Assembly: GCA_025997455.1 (NCBI GenBank)
Contig: BNUP01000030.1
Span: 1-19,403, forward strand
DNA length: 19,403 nt
Reading direction: 5' to 3'
From: Fibrobacterales bacterium
Lineage (GTDB): Bacteria; Fibrobacterota; Fibrobacteria; Fibrobacterales; Fibrobacteraceae
In this document: in pieces, positions 12,865 to 19,403 of the stretch
How positions within the stretch are numbered: position 1 is the stretch's first letter
How the letters are laid out: every line of letters starts with the position of its first letter
Notes under the pieces: generated by a model
Seen by the model: only the letters and a program-made list of their open reading frames with translations
Told to the model about the DNA's origin: nothing
The model's database searches: none
Translations under genes and position numbers: made by a program

Positions 12865-15800
12865 GTGATTAGCGTAACTAATCAAGGTGCGTATGTGAAT
12901 GGAATTGGCAACGAAACTGTGGACGGTATCTTGCAGTGGTTTGCCGATGAAAATAGAACAACCCTTGCCACAGATGAGACTATCAATGGATGGTTTATTG
13001 GCGATTATCAACCTTTATATTGGACTTTTACCCCATCCGATGCCAATTATGTTAGCACGCCACAAGAGGGTATGGTTTACATTCAAATAGATCAACCAGC
13101 CCAAAACATTCAATTTGCGGTGAGTTCTGTGGATAAAATTTATGGCGATGCTCCTTTTACCATCACTGCAACAAACAACACGGTTGGCGGCGGTGCAATT
13201 ACCTATAGCGTTGGAGATTATTATTATCTGCCTCCGATAGTTGATCCGGCGACTGGCAATGTTACTATCACTGCTGCAAGAACTGCCACCATCATAGCTA
13301 CCGCTGCCGCTGTGGAAGGCTATTCCGAAACTACGGCGAGTTACACCCTTACTGTCGCCCCCAAAGAATTGACCATTGATTTCACTAACTTTAAGATTAA
13401 CGATATAGAATATAATGGAAGTCTTTGGGTTACTAATATTGAAGGGCAACCGGAATTAAATGGCGTAGTAAACGACGATGATTTTAGCGTAGGTTATTAT
13501 GGCAGTTTTGAATATCCCGATAAAAATGTGGGCACAGATAAAACATTGATAATGCCTACTTTTGTTATATCTGCTTTACAAGGTGACGCAAGCAACTACA
13601 CCCTTACCCAACCCGATCCGCTCACCGCAAGCATTACCCCAAAAACTTTAACGCCGTATTTTTATAGTTGGGGTAGCACAGCAGACAAAACCTACGATGG
13701 AACCACAGTTATTGAAGTAAGCGGCAATTGGGATCCGCTTTCCGATATCGTTGGTGGGGACAAAGTTTCGCTCAATACCGAGGGCGTTGCTTGGGCTTTT
13801 GCAAACAAAAATGCGGGCAGCAACAAAAAAATAAGCCTTGCGGTTTTCCCGACATTAACCGGTGCAGATGCAGGAAATTACACTCTTGCCGCCCCCGAAG
13901 GCGTAAATGGCATTATCGGAACGATTTACCAAAGATCCCTGCAACTCAATACCGCTAATTTGTTTGCACAAAACAAAATTTATGACGGCAATTCCATTGC
14001 CACGCTTACAGGCACGGCAAGCATTGCGGCACCAAACGAATGGTCTGGAGTGATAGGCGGCGATGTGGTGAACCTGAATGTTTCTGCTTTGCAGGGGCAA
14101 TTTCAAGGAAACAAGGTTGGTGACGATTGGATAGACGGCAGCAATGCAGGGTTGCGTTCGGTTTATGCTCATGGCTATGATGCCCTTACCGGAGCCGATG
14201 CCTCTAACTACCAATTATCCGGCATTCATCTTGGCAGTGCTACCATTAGCCCGGCACCCTACTCCTTTGAGTCCCTCCCCTCTGATACTTTGCTACCACA
14301 GGGCTTTTTGCTGAACGCTATTGGTGCGGTTTTTGGCAAAGGTGTTAGTTCTACTTCCGAAGGCACTGACCCGGGTGGTGCAGGGACTAGCGGCAAAACC
14401 TCTTACGAACCGGTAGAGGGAACCCTCGCTTGGTTTACCGATGCAAGCCACACACAATCTGCCGAAAACAATGTTTTGGCTGCCCTCGCGGTGGATGCAC
14501 AAAAAACGCTCTATTACACCTTTACTTCTACAAACGCCAACTATGTCGGTACGCCCAAAACAGGCAGCATCGCCATTACCATTGGCTACCCCAAGCAAAA
14601 TGTACAGTTTGCCGGCAATACAAAAGATATCTCAAAAACTTATGGCGATGCCCCCTACACCCTTGCCGCCACAAACAACACCGCAAGCGGCGGAGCGGTT
14701 GGTTACACAAGCAGCGACCCTGCTGTGGCCGCAGTCAATCCATCCACAGGCACGGTTACCATTGTGAGTGCAGGCAACGCCACTATCACTGCTACAGCTG
14801 CAGCAATCGCAGGCCAATACGCCGCTACCACGGTGAGTTATGAACTTGATGTGAAGCGCAAACAATTGAGTTATGATGTTTCCGACTTGGTGGCGCAAAG
14901 CAAAGTTTATGACGGCAATAACACCGTTGCGGTAACAGGCAGCGTAGGTATAAACGGAGTCATTAACGATGACGAAGTGGGTATTGTTCAAAGTTATTTT
15001 GATGCACACTTTGGCGATGCCGCAGCGGGAACAGACAAATATGTACCTATATATGGCAACTACAATTTAACCGGCACAGGCAAAGATAATTACACCATTT
15101 ATTATTCTCTGAATACGAACCTATACGCCGATATTACCCCTGCTGACTATAACTTTGAAGTTCCGGCGGAGCAAGAGTTGCCCCAATACTCGTACCTAAA
15201 CGCAATTAACGCACCCGATCCCTACAATGTTGCGGGCGTGGGCGGCGAGTATATAGGCGGCGGCCAGTTGCAATGGTTTACCGATGCGGAGAGAACGCAA
15301 CCTGCAGATGACGGGATACTTTATTCTTTGGAAATGGAAGCCGCAATCACCTTGTATTGGAGTTTTACTTTAAATCAAGACACTTGGGATCCGAGTGGTT
15401 ATTACATCAGTAATCCCAATTACATTGCAACTCCAAAAACGGGTTCTGTTGATATTACCATTGGCGGAGAACAGCAATTGTGGCAACTCGTCCAAGATCC
15501 GGTGATTAGCCAATATGGCGATGTGTCTGTAATACAGGTTGTCAATCTAACGATAGATGGTGGTGCGGTTAGTTATTCCAGTTCCAATCCTGCCGTAGCC
15601 ACTGTGAATGCCGATAACGGCGAAATTGTTGCCGTAGGCGTGGGCAACGCCACTATCGCGGCTCACATTGCCTCTGTGCCGGGAGTGTATAGTGCCGCCA
15701 TTGTAACCCGCTCCATCAATGTGAATCCAAAAGTGCTGGAAGCCCAAGTGGTTGCCAAAGATAAAGAGTATGATGGCCAGTGGGCTGCTGAACTCGAAGT

Positions 15801-18800
15801 GTCCCTGCCCGGTAAAATCGAGGGAGATGTTGTGGAATTGAACGGTTTGCAAGGTCAGTTCCAAAGCATCACCGTTGGCAATGACAAAGAGGTGTATGTG
15901 GATGGCATCTATACCTTGACCGGCGCCGATGCCGCCAAATATCAGTGGGACGAAATTTTAACTAATGTAACGGCAAACATCACGCCAAAAGAGGTTACCA
16001 TTACAGGACTCTCGGTGCAAGGCAAAGCCTATGACGGCACCACCACCGCCATCATTACCGGCGACCCGACTCTTGTGGGAGTGCTAGAAAATGAAAAATC
16101 CGGCGTTACCCTTGTTCCGGGCACGGCAACATTTGTGGGTGCAAACGCAGGCGAATCGGTAGCCGCTAACTTTACGGGTTATAGCCTCACGGGTGCAAAG
16201 GCAAGCAATTACGCCCTGCAACAGCCTGCAAGCGTGAATGTCGCCATCACCCCGGCAAATTATGAATACGCAATCGCAAACCAAGAAGTTGTGGTAGGTG
16301 CAGGTATTGGTGCTGTTGTAATCACAAACCCCAAGTCCGTTGCTGGAATTTTGGATTGGGACGGTAATTTGGATGGCGTTGCCGTGGGTGGCAATAAAAC
16401 GATCGGTTGGAGTTTTAGTGCAACAGACCCCAATTACACAACTACCGAAAAAACCGGCAGTACGCAATTTACCATCATATACCCCTTGCAAGAGGTGGAG
16501 ATTGTCCAAACTCCGGTAGAAAAAATTTATGGCGATGCGGCATTCACGGTGACCGCAAGCAATGGCACTACGAGTGGCGGAGCAATATCCTATAGCAGCA
16601 ACAACACCGCCGTGGCAACAGTGAGTGCGACCTCCGGCTTGGTTTCCATTGTAGGTGCGGGCGAGGCTACAATTAGCGCCACCGCCGCCGAGGTTGTGGG
16701 AGTATATGCGCCCACTACCAAAAGTTACACGCTTGCGGTCTCCCCCAAGTCCCTTACCATTACCGGAATTACAGGAGTTACAAATAAAGAATACAACGGC
16801 ACCACAGTTGCCTCCTATACGGGCACGGCGGCATTGAACGGAATCATCAATGGCGATGTGGTAACCCTCGTGCCGGGCACGGCAAACTTTGAGACCTCCT
16901 CCGCAGACAACGATAAAACGGTGGTTTTCTCTGATTTTGGCCTCGCCGGAGCAAAAGCCTCCAACTACACCCTTGAGCAACCTGCGAGCCAAACCGCAAA
17001 TATCACAAAAAAATCGGTAACCATCACCGGCATTACCGCCCAAAACAAGGTTTATGACGGCTACACTTATGCAAGCATCTCTGCCTTGGGAGCGCGAGTG
17101 AACGGAGTACTCCCTGCCGATGAACTGAATGTAAGCATCCAAGCAGGTACCTCGCAATTTGCAAGCGCAAATACAGGCGTAGGCGTTGCCGTGAATTTTA
17201 GCGGATATTCGCTCATAGGCGCCGCCGCAGGCAATTATACGCTTGCGAGCCAACCGGCTGGCGTTACCGCAAACATTACGCAGCGAACGGTAACAGTCGT
17301 TGGCTTAAATGCTCTTTCCAAGGAATACAATGGCACCACTCTCGCCGAAACTGATGGCACACCCTCTTTGTATGATATTATTTGGAAAGATGATGGCGAT
17401 GTGGTGCTTGAACTCGGCACGGCTAATTTTGCCAGTGCTAGTGCTGGTGATGGCATTGCAGTAAACTTTACGGGCTACAGTTTAACTGGTGCAAAGGCAG
17501 GGAATTACAACCTTACACAACCCGAATCAAAGAAGGCTGATATTCATACCAAAATCGTAAATATTACTGGGCTTACCGCTCAAGACAAAGTTTATGACGG
17601 CTCCAAAGCCGCGATAGTTACAGGCACGGCAGTTCTGAACGGAGTACTTCCGGCGGACAATGCTAATGTGGCTTTGCAACCCGGCACGGCTTCTTTTGTT
17701 TGGCAAACTGTAGGGTCTTGGACTGTGTCTCTTGAGGGTTATAGTTTAACGGGCACAAAAGCCGCCAACTATGGCTTAACATGGGATCTTGGAACAAAAA
17801 ACATTACAGCCGCCGATTATGCTTACATAGTGGATGCTGCTCAAGACATTGGCCAAGGCTCCGGTCTCTCGGCAATTGTTGCACCGGCGGGTGGCACCGG
17901 CGTTACGGTGGGTAGCGTTCCCGAAACAGTTGCTGGCAGCATAGAATGGTTTAGCAATGCAGGGAGAACTACTGCGGCTGTGGATGCCGATTTGAGCGAC
18001 CTTGCCAAGGATGCCACCAAAACCCTGTATTGGAAATTTACTGCGGCGAACCCTAACTACAACGCAACTCCCAAACAGGGCAGCACGGTGTTTACTGCCA
18101 TTCTCCCATGGCAAGCCGTGGAGTTTGCCGGGAGCGTTGTTAATAAGCACTATGGCGATGCGGCATTCACGAAAACTGCAACCAACAGCACATTAGACGG
18201 TGGAACTATTACCTATAGCAGCAACAATACTGCTGTGGCTACAGTGAATGCGACCTCCGGCTTGGTCTCCATTGTAGGTGCAGGGAGTGCAACCATTACG
18301 GCTACAGCCGCCGAGGTGCCCAGCCAATACTCGGCAACCCACGCAAGTTACACGCTTACGGTTGCCCAATTGCCTGTAACCATCACAGGCATCACCGCCG
18401 AGAACAAAGTTTATGACGGCACCATTGCGGCTACCGCCGACTTGACGGATGCCGAAATTGACGGTGTGCTCGAGGGTGATGTGGGCTGGGTGAATATTGC
18501 ACAAGGCACGGCAGTCTTTGCAAGCAACGGTGCAGGGAACAGTAAAACGGTGTATTTTAGCGGTTACGGTTTAACCGGGGCTAAAGCAAACAACTATAAC
18601 CTATCCCAGCAGCCGCAATCTACCACGGCAAACATTACCGCAGCGAACTACGCCTATACCGTTTCCGCCCTGCAAAGCATTGAACTAGGCAGCACGCTCG
18701 ATGATATTGAAGCACCTGCCGCAGGCACAGGAGTTGTAGTGGGCAGCCTCCCCGAAGAAGTTTTGGGTAATCTGTATTGGTATGCCGATGTCGACAACAC

Positions 18801-19386
18801 CTTTGTTGCCTCAGACGCCGCTTTTAGCGTGGAAGGACAGGTAACACTTTACTGGAAGTTTACTGCGACAAACCCCGACTATGTCAATGAGCCCAAAACA
18901 GGCAGTGTGGCATTCACAATAACCACCGATATAGGTTCCGGCTCCTCTTCGAGTGTAGGTGAATCCTCCTCTAGCAGCGAGTCCGAATCTTCCTCCTCTA
19001 GCGTAGAAGGTGGCGATTCTTCGTCCAGCAGTGATTCCGGTTCTTCTTCGAGTGTGGGCGGCGAATCCTCCTCGTCTTCGGCACCGGTGCCAGAAAGTTC
19101 GTCCTCTTCTAGCGATGGAACTCCGGTGATTTCCGGCACAGGTTCGGTACCGCAACATACCGTTCGCGGCGTAGATGGCGGCATATTTGTAGAGATGGGG
19201 CACGCCCCGTCTCTACAACGCAATGCAACAATCACCGTTTACGATACGCATGGTCGCATTGTAGGTGAGAGATCTGCCAGTCCCTACAATAACGGTGTAA
19301 CCATTCCTGTTCCCGCATCGGGCTTGTATTTCATAAAAATTCAAAACGGGTCGCAAGTGCATACGCAAGGCGTTGTGGTGAGGTAG
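12865..19386 (+). CDS. Giant YDG/Ig-like repeat surface protein, main fragment with poly-Ser linkers and sorting-like C-terminus
   Basis: The frame has homologous coding back to about 12767, so the GTG at 12865 is only the first nominal start. Eleven YDG repeats of about 80 residues begin near 13404, 13687, 13977, 14902, 15764, 16024, 16786, 17047, 17319, 17587 and 18406. Each has (K/D)xYDG or xEYNG, GVLxGD, xGTAxF, GYSLTGAKAxNYxL and xANIT. Five YGDA repeats (13140, 14638, 15513, 16525, 18151) carry the Ig-like YSSNNTAVATVNATSG and GxATITATAA. Aromatic modules with LxWF and KTLYW(K/T)FT precede them. A serine linker (18934-19119) leads to a terminal domain (ITVYDTHGRIVGERS to GLYFIKIQNG) like type IX sorting domains. 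Extracellular; adhesion is inferred, not shown. Confidence 0.9.
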   Translation: MISVTNQGAYVNGIGNETVDGILQWFADENRTTLATDETINGWFIGDYQPLYWTFTPSDANYVSTPQEGMVYIQIDQPAQNIQFAVSSVDKIYGDAPFTITATNNTVGGGAITYSVGDYYYLPPIVDPATGNVTITAARTATIIATAAAVEGYSETTASYTLTVAPKELTIDFTNFKINDIEYNGSLWVTNIEGQPELNGVVNDDDFSVGYYGSFEYPDKNVGTDKTLIMPTFVISALQGDASNYTLTQPDPLTASITPKTLTPYFYSWGSTADKTYDGTTVIEVSGNWDPLSDIVGGDKVSLNTEGVAWAFANKNAGSNKKISLAVFPTLTGADAGNYTLAAPEGVNGIIGTIYQRSLQLNTANLFAQNKIYDGNSIATLTGTASIAAPNEWSGVIGGDVVNLNVSALQGQFQGNKVGDDWIDGSNAGLRSVYAHGYDALTGADASNYQLSGIHLGSATISPAPYSFESLPSDTLLPQGFLLNAIGAVFGKGVSSTSEGTDPGGAGTSGKTSYEPVEGTLAWFTDASHTQSAENNVLAALAVDAQKTLYYTFTSTNANYVGTPKTGSIAITIGYPKQNVQFAGNTKDISKTYGDAPYTLAATNNTASGGAVGYTSSDPAVAAVNPSTGTVTIVSAGNATITATAAAIAGQYAATTVSYELDVKRKQLSYDVSDLVAQSKVYDGNNTVAVTGSVGINGVINDDEVGIVQSYFDAHFGDAAAGTDKYVPIYGNYNLTGTGKDNYTIYYSLNTNLYADITPADYNFEVPAEQELPQYSYLNAINAPDPYNVAGVGGEYIGGGQLQWFTDAERTQPADDGILYSLEMEAAITLYWSFTLNQDTWDPSGYYISNPNYIATPKTGSVDITIGGEQQLWQLVQDPVISQYGDVSVIQVVNLTIDGGAVSYSSSNPAVATVNADNGEIVAVGVGNATIAAHIASVPGVYSAAIVTRSINVNPKVLEAQVVAKDKEYDGQWAAELEVSLPGKIEGDVVELNGLQGQFQSITVGNDKEVYVDGIYTLTGADAAKYQWDEILTNVTANITPKEVTITGLSVQGKAYDGTTTAIITGDPTLVGVLENEKSGVTLVPGTATFVGANAGESVAANFTGYSLTGAKASNYALQQPASVNVAITPANYEYAIANQEVVVGAGIGAVVITNPKSVAGILDWDGNLDGVAVGGNKTIGWSFSATDPNYTTTEKTGSTQFTIIYPLQEVEIVQTPVEKIYGDAAFTVTASNGTTSGGAISYSSNNTAVATVSATSGLVSIVGAGEATISATAAEVVGVYAPTTKSYTLAVSPKSLTITGITGVTNKEYNGTTVASYTGTAALNGIINGDVVTLVPGTANFETSSADNDKTVVFSDFGLAGAKASNYTLEQPASQTANITKKSVTITGITAQNKVYDGYTYASISALGARVNGVLPADELNVSIQAGTSQFASANTGVGVAVNFSGYSLIGAAAGNYTLASQPAGVTANITQRTVTVVGLNALSKEYNGTTLAETDGTPSLYDIIWKDDGDVVLELGTANFASASAGDGIAVNFTGYSLTGAKAGNYNLTQPESKKADIHTKIVNITGLTAQDKVYDGSKAAIVTGTAVLNGVLPADNANVALQPGTASFVWQTVGSWTVSLEGYSLTGTKAANYGLTWDLGTKNITAADYAYIVDAAQDIGQGSGLSAIVAPAGGTGVTVGSVPETVAGSIEWFSNAGRTTAAVDADLSDLAKDATKTLYWKFTAANPNYNATPKQGSTVFTAILPWQAVEFAGSVVNKHYGDAAFTKTATNSTLDGGTITYSSNNTAVATVNATSGLVSIVGAGSATITATAAEVPSQYSATHASYTLTVAQLPVTITGITAENKVYDGTIAATADLTDAEIDGVLEGDVGWVNIAQGTAVFASNGAGNSKTVYFSGYGLTGAKANNYNLSQQPQSTTANITAANYAYTVSALQSIELGSTLDDIEAPAAGTGVVVGSLPEEVLGNLYWYADVDNTFVASDAAFSVEGQVTLYWKFTATNPDYVNEPKTGSVAFTITTDIGSGSSSSVGESSSSSESESSSSSVEGGDSSSSSDSGSSSSVGGESSSSSAPVPESSSSSSDGTPVISGTGSVPQHTVRGVDGGIFVEMGHAPSLQRNATITVYDTHGRIVGERSASPYNNGVTIPVPASGLYFIKIQNGSQVHTQGVVVR
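18934..19119 (+). repeat. Poly-serine linker-coding low-complexity region
   Basis: About 62 codons encode blocks such as GSGSSSSVGESSSSSESE and GGDSSSSSDSGSSSS, broken by E, D, G and V. Linkers of this kind separate domains in Fibrobacter secreted proteins. It joins the repeat body to the C-terminal sorting-like domain. Confidence 0.85.
19187..19218 (+). repeat. 15-bp-arm palindrome inside the coding sequence
   Basis: TTGTAGAGATGGGGC (19187-19201) pairs with GCCCCGTCTCTACAA (19204-19218), with one T/G position that still pairs in RNA. It encodes FVEMGHAPSLQR just before the sorting-like domain. It resembles an inserted palindromic repeat, but only this copy is in the window. Confidence 0.75.
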
Positions 19387-19403
19387 ATATTGATAACCTC
19401 TAT

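Larger units (their letters stand above)
12104..19386 (+). pseudogene. Giant secreted YDG/Ig-like repeat protein, reconstructed gene with two +1 frame breaks
   Basis: Removing one base at the C-tract (12153-12163) and one in TTTTCC (12763-12768) joins three frames into one protein of about 2,426 residues. It begins MNKSLFSVLMSLAFAFAPPP followed by VFAQ and DGDD, a Sec signal peptide probably cut near FAQ. The body is a string of beta-rich repeats, followed by poly-Ser linkers and a C-terminal domain like those of type IX secretion cargo. Cell-surface adhesion or matrix function is inferred from this layout. It is labelled pseudogene because the sequence as given cannot make it from one frame. 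Phase variation through the C-tract, or a sequencing error at both sites, are real alternatives. Promoter and ribosome site are intact, and the 6.5 kb downstream frame has no stop, arguing against old decay. Confidence 0.75.

Noticed and set aside
16084..17253. 389-codon minus-strand open frame inside the giant gene
   Set aside because: It lies opposite the repeat-rich coding strand, has low-complexity Cys/Gly/Ala composition from reversed repeat codons, and shows no family pattern or ribosome site.
13100..18600. Regularly spaced repeats considered as a CRISPR array or satellite DNA
   Set aside because: The repeats are about 240 bp, diverged, keep one reading frame and encode YDG/Ig-like protein modules.

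Overview
The window looks like a chromosomal segment of a Fibrobacterota-type bacterium (Fibrobacter or Fibromonas relatives, possibly gut-derived and possibly from a metagenome assembly). This rests on a giant secreted protein with long poly-serine linkers and a C-terminal sorting-like domain, on NuoH and biotin genes of Gram-negative type, and on moderate GC content. Species assignment is inference. No IS element, phage gene or CRISPR array was seen.

Region 1 (1-2575): an incomplete Cys-rich gene runs off the left edge on the minus strand, immediately downstream of argH. Divergent from argH is tRNA-Ala(CGC) with a clear sigma-70 promoter. Then come about 270 bp built almost wholly of palindromic repeats, leading into a small 4'-phosphopantetheinyl transferase gene.

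Region 2 (2576-4787): bioD and nuoH converge. Both have the same C-rich leader repeat just upstream of their start codons, in the same orientation relative to the gene. The opposite strand of the nuoH copy is a strong G-quadruplex candidate.

Region 3 (4788-8884, all minus): a tight run reads DUF2442 protein > AspA/AstE-like desuccinylase > DUF1016/PDDEXK (YhcG-like) nuclease > second AspA/AstE-like protein lacking the zinc ligands > DUF2156 protein. The first desuccinylase carries a 66-bp palindromic repeat inserted in frame, bounded by 12-bp direct repeats. The same repeat family (element A) occurs in two intergenic regions together with a second element (element B).

Region 4 (9088-11828, minus): a compact operon encodes a circularly permuted ATP-grasp protein, an alpha-E protein and a transglutaminase-like protein. 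This is a known but poorly characterised peptide-ligase/peptidase-like association. A near-perfect 20-bp palindrome and a third C-rich leader repeat lie upstream.

Region 5 (12018-19386, plus): one giant exported repeat protein (about 2,426 residues if intact) has its own promoter and ribosome site. It consists of a signal peptide, 13 YDG-type repeats, 5 YGD/Ig-like repeats, about 6 aromatic-rich modules, poly-Ser linkers and a sorting-like C-terminus. As given it is broken by two +1 shifts. One lies exactly in an 11-C tract inside the signal peptide, so phase variation by slippage is plausible; sequencing error and decay are the alternatives.
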